Positions 31,610-43,430 of a stretch of DNA of 64,000 nt are shown one piece after another. The number at the start of each line of letters is the position of its first letter. Positions within the stretch are counted from its first letter, which is position 1. The stretch is from contig NC_080540.1 of assembly GCF_028640845.1 (NCBI RefSeq), positions 51,814,561 to 51,878,560 of the forward strand. Reading direction: 5' to 3'. This DNA comes from Ahaetulla prasina (lineage: Eukaryota > Chordata > Lepidosauria > Squamata > Colubridae). The notes below the pieces were generated by a model. The model ran no database searches. It saw only the letters and a list, made by a program, of their open reading frames with translations, and was not told the DNA's origin. The position numbers and the translations under genes were made by a program.

Positions 31610-32612
31610 ATCAGGCTCTTTTAATGAACAACAGAGTTGTGCTGTATTTGGACACAAGCAAAGTCCAGAGGTTGAACGACTAGCCTTGTGGTGCAACCAA
31701 AACAATCTGGAACTGAACACACTCAAAACCGTAGAAATGGTGGTAGACTTTAGGAGAAACCCTTCCATACTTCCACCTCTCACAATACTTGACAACACAG
31801 TATCAACAGTAGAAACCTTCAAATTTCTGGGTTCTATCATATCGCAAGATCTCAAATGGACAGCTAACATCAAAAACATCATTAAAAAAGGACAAAAAAG
31901 AATGTTCTTTCTGCGCCAACTCAGTAAGCTCAAACTGCCCAAGGAGCTGCTGATTCAGTTCTACAGAGGAATTATTGAGTCTGTCATTTGCACCTCTATA
32001 ACTGTCTGGTTCGGTTCTGCAACCCAACAAGAAAAACACAGACTTCAGAGGATAATTAGAACTGCAGAAAAAATAATTGCTACCAACCTGCCTTCCATTG
32101 AGGACCTGTATACTGCACGAATCAAGAAGAGGGCCGTGAAAATATTTACAGACCCCTCACATCCTGGACATAAACTGTTTCAACTCCTACCCTCAAAACG
32201 ACGCTATAGAGCACTGCACACCGGAACAACTAGACACAAGAACAGTTTTTTCCCAAAGGCCATCACTCTGCTAAACAAATAATTCCATCAACACTGTCAA
32301 ACTATTTACTGAATCTGCACTACTATTAATCGTCTCATAGTTCCCATCACCAATCTCTTTCTACTTATGACTGTATGACTATAACTTGTTGCTGGCAATC
32401 TTTATGGTTTATATTGATATATTGACCATCAATTGTGTTGTAAATGTTGTACCTTGATGAATGTATCTTTTCTTTTATGTACACTGAGAGCATATGCACC
32501 AAGACAAATTCCTTGTGTGTCCAATCACACTTGGTCAATAAAAATTCTATTCTATTCTATTCTATTCTATTCTATTCTATTCTATTCTATTCTATTCTAT
32601 TCTATTCTATTT
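31610..32612 (+). mobile_element. Jockey-like LINE (Snake1-like), best copy
   Basis: About 1 kb, 5'-truncated within the reverse transcriptase. It contains an open frame to 32282, a 3' UTR, AATAAAAATTCTATTC at about 32539, and a TTCTA tail to about 32612. It is the reference used here for the fragments at 116, 3228, 27515, 33640 and 41069. Confidence 0.88.
31686..32282 (+). pseudogene. LINE reverse transcriptase C-terminal region
   Basis: This 198-residue open frame is the end of a non-LTR retrotransposon ORF2: VVDFRRNPSILPPLTI, then FKFLGSIISQDLKW, a thumb-like region FYRGIIESVICTSITVWFGS, and the tail LPSIEDLYTARIKKRAVK ... NSFFPKAITLLNK. The catalytic part of the domain and any endonuclease lie upstream and are missing. 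The same tail is common in jockey-like elements of fish and reptiles. Not functional on its own. Confidence 0.85.
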
Positions 32613-33635
32613 CTTTCCAGTTATTTTTGAAGTATAGAGAGACCTGGTAAGTAATGTTACTATTTTAATCAGAAATATATCAAAATAGAATTTCAGATAA
32701 TCTCTTATATCCCTTTTTCCTTCCTTCCTTCCTTCCTTCCTTCCTTCTTTCCTTCCTTCCTTCCTTCTTTCCTTCCTTCCTTCCTTCCTTCCTTCCTCCC
32801 TCCCTCCCTCTCTCCCTCCCTCCCTCCCTCCCTCCCTCCCTCCCTCCTTGTTTTGCTTCAGTAAACTCAGAGGATAATAGCTACACAAAAATAGTATTAG
32901 ATAAAAAATAATATCAATAGTGGTACAGAGCTACAAATGTCAAACCCTTCTGAGAATTTTGTTGCTTCCTTTCTTTTTTTCTTTCCTTGGTATAGTAGCA
33001 ACATTTTCAATAGATTGTATTGCCATTAGACACTGATATTAATTAAAGCTAAATTACAGTTGCTATTTATGATGTTACATTACCATTGTTAGGTATGATA
33101 TTCAGCTGTCACTATGTTCATTTCCACATTTTGGAATCTTTTTCTGTTTTTAACTTGACTAGTTTTGAAGGAAATATATAAAAGAAATGAAACACACAAG
33201 CTGAAATCATCTCCAGTGTATTGAGAAGAATAGTATGGAATTGGAACTGGAATGATTAAGAGCACAAGCTGTTCCAGCTTGAAAATTAAATTCAGCCCAG
33301 ATAGAACCAAGAGTAGGATCTTCTAAATTTAGATTTAGGCTTATTTTTTATTTTATGGTATTTATGGTCTACTCCAATCCTAGTGGATTCTGGTTAGTTG
33401 CAACAAAATTAAGGCAAAAAATACAAAGTATGTAACATTAAAACAATATTAAACAAGCAATGGGTATCATGGGCAACCATGAAACTAAATAACTAAACTA
33501 AGAGATAATGCATTGGGAGTAGAACTGCTTTGGTCAGTTTACAAAATACAGCACAGTCAAGGCCACTTGCACCTCTAAAGGGAGAGTATTTTATAAAATG
33601 GAGGCCATCACTGAGAAGACTTATCACCTGGCCCA
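32613..33635. other. Unassigned interval with a pyrimidine microsatellite
   Basis: Holds a CCTT tract that turns into a CCCT tract (about 32718-32848). The remainder is AT-rich without a recognised element. Confidence 0.6.
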
Positions 33636-33639
33636 TACT

Positions 33640-33945
33640 CAGAAAGCTCAAACTGCCCAAGGAGCTGCTGATTCAGTTCTACAGAGGAATTATTGAGTCT
33701 GTCATCTGCACCTCTATAACTGTCTGGTTTGGCTCTGCAATGAAATAAGAAAGACAGAGGATAATTAGAACTACAGACAAAACAATTGCTACCAACCTGC
33801 TTTCCATTGAGGACTTGTACACTGCAAGAGTCAAAAAGAGGGCTATGAAAATATCTACAGACCCCTCACATCCTGGACATAAACTGTTTCAACTCCTACC
33901 CTCAAAAACGATGCTATAGGGCACTGCATACCAGAACAACTATGT
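33640..33945 (+). mobile_element. Jockey-like LINE (Snake1-like) internal fragment
   Basis: Matches the coding part of 31610-32612 (AGAAAGCTCAAACTGCCCAA to CACTGCATACCAGAACAAC) with small deletions near 33745 and a frameshift near 33905. Truncated at both ends, with no tail. Confidence 0.8.
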
Positions 33946-34735
33946 ATACTGGCTAGAATTCACACTGAGATAGGAGCAGCATGTTAGTTAGACTCATAGC
34001 AGAATGTGTCTGCAAAACACATTTGCAGTGCTTTTCAACACTGCAAAACATGATACAACAGTTAATAGAATAAAACCCTTCCAAGAGTTCTAATAGGATC
34101 AAGAATGGTGCACTCCCCTATGTAAGTCCTAAAGAAAACCGTCAACTAAAATGAACAATGTTATTTCTATTCCATAACCAGGGATGACACCTAATTGAAA
34201 AGGATATGGATAATCCATTTCATCTAGGATCTTTTGCACTGATTTACACTGATTTACACTTTTTGCACTGATCTTCTCAACCACCTTTGCTAGAAACAAG
34301 AGGTTGTCAAAAAGATACAAGTCTGTAGAGGGCAGCTTCAGAGAAGGATAAACCAGGATCTCCTTCAAAGCAGATGACATTATGCCCTCTCAAAGAGAGG
34401 TGTTGAAAATTGCCTGAGGCAAGTGTTCACATCCCACTTAGTCATCTGTAAAAGTCAGGAGAAAAATGAATCAAATCCACAGGTGGCAGAATTTTGATTT
34501 CAGAGGATCATATCCCTTCAATGAATTCCACATCAAAACAATCCAGATTTTAATGCAAGTTTCTGCCCTGTACACCACTGTCCAACTGCTGTCCAATTCT
34601 GAGTAGATATGAACAACTTTATTCTCTAAAGAACCCATTTGATATGCCTGCAGCTATTATGTCCTGCCTATCCATCTCTATTGCCATGTACTAGGATCAA
34701 TCCAATTACTCTTAGTCATCTTGTTTCCTCCCTGA
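33946..34735. other. Unassigned interval
   Basis: No gene or element ends recognised. A short tandem duplication of TGATTTACACT occurs near 34240-34260. Confidence 0.5.
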
Positions 34736-34737
34736 AA

Positions 34738-34960
34738 GGTGCGGTGGCCTAGAGGTGGAGCTCTTGCCTCACAATCAGGAGGCTGTGAGTTCAATCCTAG
34801 GTAGAGGCAGATATTTCTCTTTCTGAGCATGTTGAGAATATATCTGCTGCGTATAATTCCGCATTGGTGACAGGAAGGGCATCCAGCCAGTAAATACTCA
34901 GTTCCATTCAGTTGCCCAGACTCCACCCTGCAAGAGATTTTGGGGTCATTAAAAGATAAT
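34738..34960 (+). mobile_element. tRNA-derived SINE, second family
   Basis: The head GGTGCGGTGGCCTAGAGGTG (A box) and GTGAGTTCAATCC (B box) are tRNA-like. The body contains GACAGGAAGGGCATCCAGCC, a motif common in SINE bodies of fishes and reptiles. It ends near 34960 in TTAAAAGATAATGAT. It differs from the Sauria-type SINEs here. Confidence 0.65.
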
Positions 34961-35270
34961 GATCTTGTTTCCTCCTTGGCTTCAGCCCATTTTGACTTAG
35001 CAGCGGAGTAAGGACAGTAACAAGATTTCCGTATTGGAGCCAATCCTCCCTGTTTTGTCAAATCCCACTGACTGATACTATAGCATGATCCTCAAGTCCA
35101 AAAGGCAAAGCTTTTTGAATTATAAACTCATGCTCGTTTTAATGAAGTACATTTTGGGCTAGAACAGATATAAACAACTGGATATCCTCCAGTTGTTCTT
35201 TTATTTGAAGTCCCAACAATCTTGGCCAATAAATAAGTGACAAGAGGTTGTGGGAGTTATACTCTAGTTC
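34961..35270. other. Unassigned interval
   Basis: Nothing recognised between the SINE and the palindromic MITE. Confidence 0.5.
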
Positions 35271-35278
35271 TTCTAGAA

Positions 35279-35384
35279 CAGGGGTCTCCAACCTTCGCAA
35301 TTTTAAGCCTTGTGGACTTCAACCCCCAGAATTCTGGGAGTTGAAGTCCACAAAGCTTAAAATTGCCAAGGTTGGAGACCTCTG
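35279..35384. mobile_element. Palindromic hAT MITE, shortest copy
   Basis: 106 bp, CAGGGGTCTCCAACC ... GGTTGGAGACCTCTG, with perfect duplications ttctagaa (35271-35278 and 35385-35392). Almost the whole element folds back on itself. Confidence 0.9.
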
Positions 35385-35444
35385 TTCTAGAAGACACCAG
35401 ACTGGATAATGTTGTACTAATTAAAGGATATGAAAGAAGACAGA

Positions 35445-35617
35445 AAGAAGGGAAGGAAGGAAGGAAGGAAGGAAGGAAGGAAGGAAGGAAGGAAGGAAGG
35501 AAGATAAAAACAAACAAACAAACAAACAAACAGAGTGGGAGGGAGGGAGGAAAAAAGGGAGGAAGGAAGGAAGAAAAAGAGAGAGAGACAGAGAGAGAGA
35601 GAGAAAAAGAAAGAAAG

Positions 35618-35684
<67 letters not shown>

Positions 35685-35692
35685 CTGACTGA
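35445..35692. repeat. Compound purine microsatellite
   Basis: Successive tracts of GGAA (about 35450-35502), AAAC (about 35508-35531), GGGA/GGAA, GAGA and GAAA (about 35605-35684), ending in three GACT units. The open frames through it are artefacts of the repeat. Confidence 0.9.
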
Positions 35693-35699
35693 CTGCAGA

Positions 35700-36046
35700 A
35701 AATGGAAATTATCAAAGAAACAGGCCTGGGCAAATCAGATTTATTCTAATTCATTGAGTTGATTCAACTAAAAATGGACTGGAACACCCATATAAAATAT
35801 AGTAGGTAACTTACACAAATAGGTAATGTAAAGATACGGCTTAATTTAATTAGAAAATAGGATTTCAGAGAAGAAAGCCTTCTGCACAAGTTCAGAAAAC
35901 TTATTCAGCATTTGAATCAGATTTGACTGTTCAGTGAAGATCACTGAATAGATTTGCTGCATGAAATCACTGAGTTTATCCAATTCATGTGTGCATAGTA
36001 CCATCTGTAATACACATCTGAGAAGGATGGAATTCATATATAGCAG
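35700..36046. other. Unassigned interval
   Basis: No gene or element ends recognised. Confidence 0.5.
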
Positions 36047-36335
36047 TGATGGTGAACCTTTTCGGCACTGAATGCTGAAAAGGTCGCATGGAAATGTCAC
36101 GTGCACATGCGCTCATCGGGGCTGCGGTCCGGAAAAGCTGAACTTCCAGGTTCTAGCACGCATGTGCACCCAATGATCACCTGGCCGGCGTGCATGTGCA
36201 TACCAGTTTTTGGCACTGCCATGCACGCGAAGGACAGCTGATTGTTGTTTGTGCATGTGTGCCAGAAACCCAGAAGACAAACAGGCAAGGCCGCATGCCA
36301 CTTTGGGCATACGCACCATAGATTCGCCATCATGG
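36047..36335 (+). mobile_element. Non-autonomous hAT element related to 13634
   Basis: Left end CAGTGATGGTGAACCTTTT and a decayed right end near ATAGATTCGCCATCATGG. The interior is CpG- and ATGCAC-rich like the copy at 13634-14048. Exact ends and duplication are not clear. Confidence 0.6.
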
Positions 36336-36585
36336 ACATATAGGCATGGTGGGATGACATTGCTTATGGGGAGGAGAAATCAGACTCTTTCTTCAAAGAG
36401 TCTTTACACTGTCTAAATCATAACCCTGTACTTAGTGTGCATTCTGTATCCTTCTATTCTTAAAACATCTGGTTATGACAATTGGCAATAACTTTGGATA
36501 ATTCGTCCAACATTGTGCCTTTTAAAGATATTGGATTCCCAACCCCATCATCCTCAGACAACATTTTGACTACAGAGTTGTAGAG

Positions 36586-36710
36586 CAGGGGTCTCCAACC
36601 TTGGTCCCTTTAAGACTTGTGGACTTCAACTCCAAAACAGCAAAGCTGGCTGAGGAACTCTGGGAGTTGAAGTCCACAAGTCTTAAAGGGACCAAGGTTG
36701 GAGACCCCTG
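36586..36710. mobile_element. Palindromic hAT MITE
   Basis: 125 bp, CAGGGGTCTCCAACCTTGG ... CCAAGGTTGGAGACCCCTG (perfect termini), with perfect duplications ttgtagag (36578-36585 and 36711-36718). The well-matched arms suggest a young copy. Confidence 0.92.
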
Positions 36711-36718
36711 TTGTAGAG

Positions 36719-37483
36719 GACAGTGTCAAACACATCTGGAGGGCACCAAGTTGAAGTAAGCTGACTGAGTATATTATACTTAATTAAAACCACCTGCTGC
36801 CCACTCTTTGTCTCTAGCAAGGTTTCCAAAACTCTGTAAGCATATTTGGATGCAAATTTTCCACTGAATATCTGTTTCAAATTAATGGGAGACATATCAA
36901 AATCCCTTTGGGCGGTTTTAAAAATGCAATCATGAATTAATCAGCTAGAACCACTTATAATTTGATAAGCCACATCTGCTAGCCTACTTCTACTATGAAA
37001 TCTTAATGTTATGGGGTAAAATTTGGCTGAATTTAGATAGATCAAGATGTCTGATTTCAGAGATTCTGTCTTGATATAAATCTAGTTTATTGTATGTTGC
37101 TAATCTAAAACACCACTTAATCCTTCTTCTACATGATGAATAAAACACAGACGTTGAAGAACAGAACAATTTCAAATAGTCCCAAAATACTTCTTAAATA
37201 CTTTGATAAATGTGATCAATCTCAACTTCTGTTTAATTATCTTGAGAAGTGTTGAGCCACTACCCCGTCATCCTTAACCAGTATGACCAATGAAGTGATG
37301 TTGCTTATAGCCATACACATTTGGAGCTGAGCAGATTAGAGAAGCTGTACTAAAAGAACATGTCCTTAAGAGAACATGAGAACAGAGCAAATATGAGCAT
37401 TACATATTATATACAAATTTACATGCAGAATATTCATGGCATTTGATATGGACCAGGTGTTAAACATGTCATTTCTTTACAGA
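36719..37483. other. Unassigned interval
   Basis: No gene or element ends recognised. Confidence 0.5.
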
Positions 37484-38380
37484 TTAACAGACTTGGAAGG
37501 GACATCTAGTCCAACCCCTCGCCCAAGCAAGAGACCCTACACCATTTCTGACAATTGGCAGTCCAATCTCTTCTTGAAAGTCTCAAGTGATGAAACTCCC
37601 ACAACTTCCGAAGGTAAGCTGTTCCATTGATAGATAGTTGTTTTGTTTTGTTTTTTTGTCACAACATTATATACAAGCACATACAATGAAAGGAAACAAT
37701 AGGACAGGAATGGTAGGCACTTTTGTGCACTTATGCATGCCCCTTATAGTCCTCTTAGGAATGGGGTGAGGTCAATGGTAGACAGTTTTTGGTTAAAACT
37801 TTTGGGAGTTTGAGAAGAGACCACAGAGTCAGGTAGTGTATTCCAAGCATTAACAACTCTGTTACAAAAGTCATATTTTCTGCAATCAAGATTGAAGCGG
37901 TTAACATTAAGTTTGAATCTATTTTTTGCTCTTGTATTATTGCGATTGAAGCTGAAGTAGTCTTTAACAGAAAGGACATTGCAATAGATGATTCTGTGTG
38001 TTAAACACAGGTCTTGTCGGAATCGGCGGAGTTCTAAATTCTCTAATCCCAGGATTTCAAGTCTGGTAGTATAAGGTATTTTGTTGTTTTCAGAGGAGCG
38101 GAGAACTCTTCTTGTAAAATATTTCTGGACTTCAATTGTATTAATGTCAGAGATGTGGTATGGGTTCCAGACAGGTGAGCTGTATTCAAGAATAGGTCTA
38201 GCAAATGTTTTGTATGCTCTGGTTAGTAGTGTAGAGTTTTTGGAAAAGAAGCTACGCAAAATTAGGTTTACAACTCTTAGAGCCTTTTTTGCTATGTAGT
38301 TGCAGTTGCAGTGTTCTCACTGTCAGAAAAAATTCTCCTTACTTCCAGGCTGAATCTCTCCTTGTTCCTTTTCCATCCAT
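37484..38380 (-). mobile_element. CR1 3' part split by a jockey-like LINE
   Basis: 37484-37640 (GGGACATCTAGTCCAACCCC ... CTTCCGAAGGTAAGCTGTTCC) and 38318-38380 (GTTCTCACTGTCAGAAAAAA ... CCTTTTCCATCC) are adjacent parts of a minus-strand CR1 end. The LINE at 37645-38316 sits between them. Confidence 0.75.
37645..38316 (-). mobile_element. Jockey-like LINE (second family), 3' part with open frame
   Basis: The minus-strand frame 37744-38259 (171 codons) reads FARPILEYSSPVWNPYHISD, then YFTRRVL, LGLENLELRRFRQDL and a final ALNTLPDSVV-like segment, the thumb and tail of a non-LTR reverse transcriptase. The catalytic domain is missing. The 3' UTR (37645-37743) is short. Same family as 11700, 19150 and 54466. 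Confidence 0.85.
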
Positions 38381-40640
38381 TGAATTTATATAAATATGAT
38401 ACTACCTGGAAGACATATATAACACAATTGCAAGTTATTCTTAACTGAATGATGAGATCGTTTTAACAGTAATCTTAACATGTCTGCATCTCACCTGCAC
38501 ACATCTTACCTGATAATTTTATTAGGATTATCAATATCTTTTGCTTTTCTCTAGAATAGTTCTTTTGAGGAGAAACTTCTATATATTTATTTGGTTGAGG
38601 CTTCCATCAAGTAACAATTGCTAATGGATAAAATCCTTCTCCCATTTTTGGTGACATTGAATTGTTGTTCTTCCCCCACACCCGTCCCGTTCTTTTGGTC
38701 TGAGAAGTACTAGATTTGCTTTGAATTTTATTGGAAGTAAACAATTTTCACCAATATGGTAGTTTTCATGGTGTCGTGATAATTTCCATTTATTTTGTCT
38801 AGAAAATACTGTGCTGTAATTTCAATATGTTTGGAGGATATGGGCTTAGGAAAACATGCTCTAAATGCAAGACATTGAACGGATGAGTCACAGGCTTTTA
38901 GTCTTGATATCTCTGAATACACAAATAACCTTATACAGCAGTATTGGACAGACTGGGACAGATCTATTGGCATTTTGTGGTAAATCAGCAGTGCGTGCAC
39001 TCTTCAGTTGTTTAACAATAGCCCACAACTAAAAGGCTCCCTTGCTTAAATTGCTAGAAATAATTATGACAGGACACTAGAAGCAGACTCTTGGGAGATG
39101 TGCGTGTGTGTGTGTGTATGGTAGAGACAAACAGGAGAAGGAGACAGAGGAGAAGGAGAAGGAGGGTGTAACTTCGGATATGATGCTAACCACAAAGTTC
39201 CAGCTAACAAACATGCTTAACAGCACTCTTATTGTTGTTCTTTTAATGCATAGGTATTTCCTTTTTTATTATTCATTTTTGTCCCCGTTCTGCCTTTAAA
39301 ATGGACTCGGGGCAATAAAATAGATTTATTTTGGACAAATAAACAGGATTTGGGACAAAAAATCAAATTCCAAAATCCTTATCTTCACTTTTAAGACAAT
39401 CATGGGACTGCACTGCTATTTCACTAACATATCATCAAGTCTGTGTTGACTCCTAACAAATACAAATAGATTTTCTCCATGAGGGTCTGGTCTTTTAGGT
39501 CTTCCCACATTGTTACTGTAACTGAGTCCATTGATCTTGCTGCTGGTCATCCTCTTCTTCTCATTTCTTCTACTTTTCCAACATTAGAGCTTAATTAGAA
39601 TTAAGTCTTCTTACCCTGTGTCTGAAGTAGGATAATTTAAGCCTGTTTCTTTGTGTCTCCAGTGAGAATTCTGCCTTGATTTGTTTGAAAATGGGTTTGT
39701 TTTTGGCTAGAACTGCTGAAGCACTTTACTTCCTGAAATTATTAATATCATCCTTTTCAAAGAGGCTGAAAGCAAAGTGGGCAGCAAAGACCACTGCTGT
39801 GGTCCATTCAAGGGCCATTTCTGCAGCCTTATTTTGTTTTCCTTTAGCTGGACTCCTAGTTGGTGTTCCTGTTTTGTTCCTGTTTTTTCCCCTGATAAGT
39901 GCTAACATTTGGTATAACGTTTTGTATCTCACTAAAAAAAAAAAAAGATTTGAACACCTCTCTGAAAAAAATAATGTGTCTAGCACAGCAGAGCTCTGAA
40001 AAAAATTGGCCGATAAGAAAAGAGCATAATTATCAAAGAACTGTTAATGTTATTCTTGGACCATTATGAAACAAACAAAGATTACTGGTACAAAAGTACA
40101 ACACCCTTCAGGGATTATCATCAAACATTTATTTAAGTCTTTCTGTAATAGTGAAAAATATACTTGGACAGGCGAATTAAACCGTGACATAAAGCTTGAT
40201 TTGGGATAGGTATTGCCACTTTAAATTATTGGGAGACAGTAGCCTAGGTCATCAGCTGTAATGGGATATGGGAAAGACCTTGAGAAACCTGGCAAAAAGA
40301 TGCTTCCAAGGGAACAGTCAGATAAGAGTACACCTAGAGCTGGATAATGGGAGGGGCAAGAAGTTCAGAAGACACTCTCCCTAGTTTATTGAGCTGTAAA
40401 GGAGACAGGGATGGATGGAAGAATTATGCTGTCACACCTGCAAAATTCTGTCAATGTTGCTTTAGAGTCATTTCCTCTGTCTTCAGTTTCTACCTGGTTT
40501 GCCCTGTGAGGCCAACATCACCAGTGAGGATGATCATGAGTCAGCCTGAAACTCTTTCTAATGTTTTGGGGAGTGAAAAGGATGTCTTCTTCTTTCTCTA
40601 TGCCCACAAAAAAACTACTGGTGTTTCTTAGAAGCCTAAA
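38381..40640. other. Unassigned interval
   Basis: About 2.3 kb with no recognised element or gene. A short GT run lies near 39103-39118 and an A run near 39934-39946. Confidence 0.5.
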
Positions 40641-40643
40641 CTA

Positions 40644-41022
40644 CTGTTGGAAGAAATATCCTTCTGGGTTCAGTTCCAAGTGGGAAAAAGACACTGGAAA
40701 CACGGAGACCGCTTGGAAAGATGGTTTTTAACAATGGACAGGATCACATGCCTTGATGATGTTGGGTGACAGAGAAAAAAAAAAGGGAAGAGATGCTGAG
40801 AGTGCCTGAGTTTTATACCCTCTCTGAGCTTTTGAATTTGAGCTTGTATTCTGATTGGTTGTCAGACTTCCATGGGGCCATGCAGGGGCAACTCTGTAGG
40901 CTGTATTTTGAGTCCAAGTTTGGCTGAGTCTTGCTGGGTGATGTAATCTTCCCAGGTGCCATGTGGTGAGTTCTGTTGCTAGATGGATAGAGGGCTAATC
41001 CTATCTTTGTTGGATCTTGGGT
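40644..41022 (-). repeat. Candidate solo LTR
   Basis: The stretch starts TGTTGGAAGAAATATCC and contains, on the minus strand, a TATAAAACTCAGGCACTC promoter-like sequence (complement of about 40799-40816) and an ATTGGTTG CCAAT-type box near 40855. This layout resembles an LTR. I could not fix the far end or find a target duplication, so this is tentative. Confidence 0.35.
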
Positions 41023-41068
41023 GAGAGCATTTGCCTATGAATAAACCTAACTATCTCTTTATCTCTTA

Positions 41069-41815
41069 GAATAGAATAGAATTGTTATTGGCCAAGTGTG
41101 ATTGGACACACAAGGAATTTGTCTTGGTGCATATGCTCTCAGTGTACATAAAAGAAAATATACGTTCATCAAGGTACAACATTTACAACACAATTGTAAA
41201 TTGTGTAAATTGTGTAAATTGGCAATCCTTATAAATCATAAGGATTGCCAGCAACAAGTTATAGTCATACAGTCATAAGTGGAAAGAGATTGGTGATGGG
41301 AACTATGAGAAGATTAATAGTAGTGCAGATTCAGTAAATAGTTTGACAGTGTTGATGGAATTATTTGTTTAGCAGAGTGATGGCCTTCGGGGAAAAACTG
41401 TTCTTGTGTCTAGTTGTTTTGGTGTGCAGTGCTCTATAGCGTCGTTTTGAGGGTAGGAGTTGAAACAGTTTATGTCCAGGATGCGAGGGGTCTGTAAATA
41501 TTTTCACGGCCCTCTTCTTGATTCGTGCAGTATACAGGTCCTCAATGGAAGGCAGGTTGGTAGCAATTATTTTTTCTGCAGTTCTAATTATCCTCTGAAG
41601 TCTGTGTTTTTCTTGTTGGGTTGCAGAACCGAACCAGACAGTTATAGAGGTGCAGATGACAGACTCAATAATTCCTCTGTAGAATTGGATCAGCAGCTCC
41701 TTGGGCAGTTTGAGCTTACTGAGTTGGCGCAGAAAGAACATTCTTTGTTGTCCTTTTTTAATTATGTTTTTGATGTTAGCTGTCCATTTTAAATCTTGCG
41801 ATATGATAGAACCTT
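41069..41815 (-). mobile_element. Jockey-like LINE (Snake1-like) 3' part
   Basis: Short AATAG tail (41069-41082), 3' UTR, and a minus-strand open frame 41361-41741 (126 codons: FFLRQLSKLKLPKELL ... NSFSPKAITLLNK), then further coding remnant to about 41815. A tandem copy of GTAAATTGT sits near 41205-41220. No active element. Confidence 0.85.
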
Positions 41816-42033
41816 AAGTGCAGACATCTGCTGTGGGCTATTGAGGATGGTGGGGGCTAGTAAGAGTGAGTCTGTTTCCTGCCTAAAACCATGTTTCTCC
41901 ATTTCTCATCCAGGGAAATATAATATTCTGCCTTTTTAATATTTCCTAGAATATTTCATTTCCCTAGGAGAGGATGGGTGCTAACTTCCTACATTACCAT
42001 AACTTGAGTGGATTTCTGAAAATAGGTTGAGGA

Positions 42034-42599
42034 CAGTAGTGAAATGTAAAATTTGTTATTACCGGTTCTGTGGGCGTGGCTTGGTGGAAGGGAGTAAAGT
42101 GACTGGGTGGGCATGGCCAACTTTTTTTTTACTTTTAAAAGCATTTTTTTCTACAAAAATGCTTTTAAAAGCATTTAATGCTTTGGCAAGGAACATTGTT
42201 TTTTAAAAAATGCTTTTTTAAAACAAAAAGCATTTTATTTTTGCCTTTTAAAGAAAAAAAAGCCTCTGACGATCAGGCAACTCAGCTGGAATCGCCAGAG
42301 GAGCCTTTTAAAATCATTTTTTCTACAACCTCTTCAGCCGAAGAGGTTGTTAAAAAAATGCTTTTAAAAGCCTCTGACAATCCCAGCTGAGCCACGCGAT
42401 CATCAGAGCCTTTTTTTTTACTTTTAAAAGCATTTTTTCGGCTGAAGAAAAAATGTTTTTAAAAGTAAAAAAAAAACCTCTGATGATCACGCGGCTCAGC
42501 TGGGCATGTGGGGGGGCAGGGATTTTTGCTACCGGTTCTCCGATAGCCATCGCTATCAGATCAGGTGATCCAGTTTCAACCTGGAGCATTTCACCCCTG
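42034..42599 (-). mobile_element. Non-autonomous hAT element with internal inverted repeats
   Basis: 566 bp, left end CAGTAGTGAAATG and right end GAGCATTTCACCCCTG, flanked by perfect duplications gttgagga (42026-42033 and 42600-42607). The middle consists of repeated and inverted copies of GCTTTTAAAAGCATTTTT and of a CTCTGACGATC / GATCATCAGAG pair. Confidence 0.85.
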
Positions 42600-42607
42600 G
42601 TTGAGGA

Positions 42608-43005
42608 TCATGCACATCCTTAGGGTTTAAGACTACCGCAGTTGTCTTAGACGTTCTGTCTAAGTTCTTAGTTCTTTCTGGACTCTGCAACCTACACAAA
42701 AGTCTCTCACATTTTGTGTCTCTAATGAAATTTCTCAAATATTTGTTTCTTGAAGTGGAAAGCTTTTAGCTTTTACATGCACTGCTAATCATGCAACGTT
42801 CACTCAGCTGGGAGACATGTACATGGCAGATCCCATTCCCTTCAGCATATATGGGTAATGGCTTTTCTTTCCTTTACATTGGCATTTTTAAGCTGCATCA
42901 TACCTTGGATCTCTAGATGCCAGGCTTTAAAATAGGGAACAAGAAGCTAAGTCCTTTTCCATATCAAGATGCCCAAATCTGTACATAGATAAATCTAATT
43001 TCTGA
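42608..43005. other. Unassigned interval
   Basis: Nothing recognised. Confidence 0.5.
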
Positions 43006-43007
43006 AG

Positions 43008-43235
43008 AGCCACAGTGGCACAGTGGTTAGAATGCAATACTGCTGACTCCAGGCAGCTTGCAATTTGCCATTTTGAATCTCACCAGGCTCAAGGTTGACT
43101 CAGCCTTCCATCCTTCTGAGGTTGGTAAAAGGAGGACCCAGATTGTTGGGGGCAATATGCTCACTCTGTAAACCACTTAGAGAGGGCTGTAAAAACACTG
43201 TGAAGCAGTATATAAGTCTACGTACTATTGGTGAC
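43008..43235 (+). mobile_element. tRNA-derived SINE with MIR/L2-like tail
   Basis: The head GTGGCACAGTGGTTAGAATG resembles a tRNA A box. The body has GGTTGACTCAGCCTTCCATC and TGAGGTTGGTAAAAGGAGG. The 3' end AGGGCTGTAAAAACACTGTG then GTATATAAGTCTA resembles L2-mobilised SINE tails. Confidence 0.7.
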
Positions 43236-43430
43236 ATCACAACTGCAGGAATTCTGCTCTTGGCAGGGTTTCCCCCCCCCACAAAAAATAGTGAAAGGAT
43301 GATAACTACATATGAAAAACAGAAATTCCGACCTGAACCCCAATATATGATTGAGCGATTTCTGCCTAGAGCAGAAATAATTCACTAATTGTTTCTCTCC
43401 AAATGTTGTTCCAAATAGCTTTGTGCTTGA

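Noticed and set aside
35257..35762. Open frames of 75-158 codons in the purine tract
   Set aside because: They are translations of GGAA and GAAA microsatellites with lysine/arginine/glutamate or phenylalanine/leucine runs, not genes.
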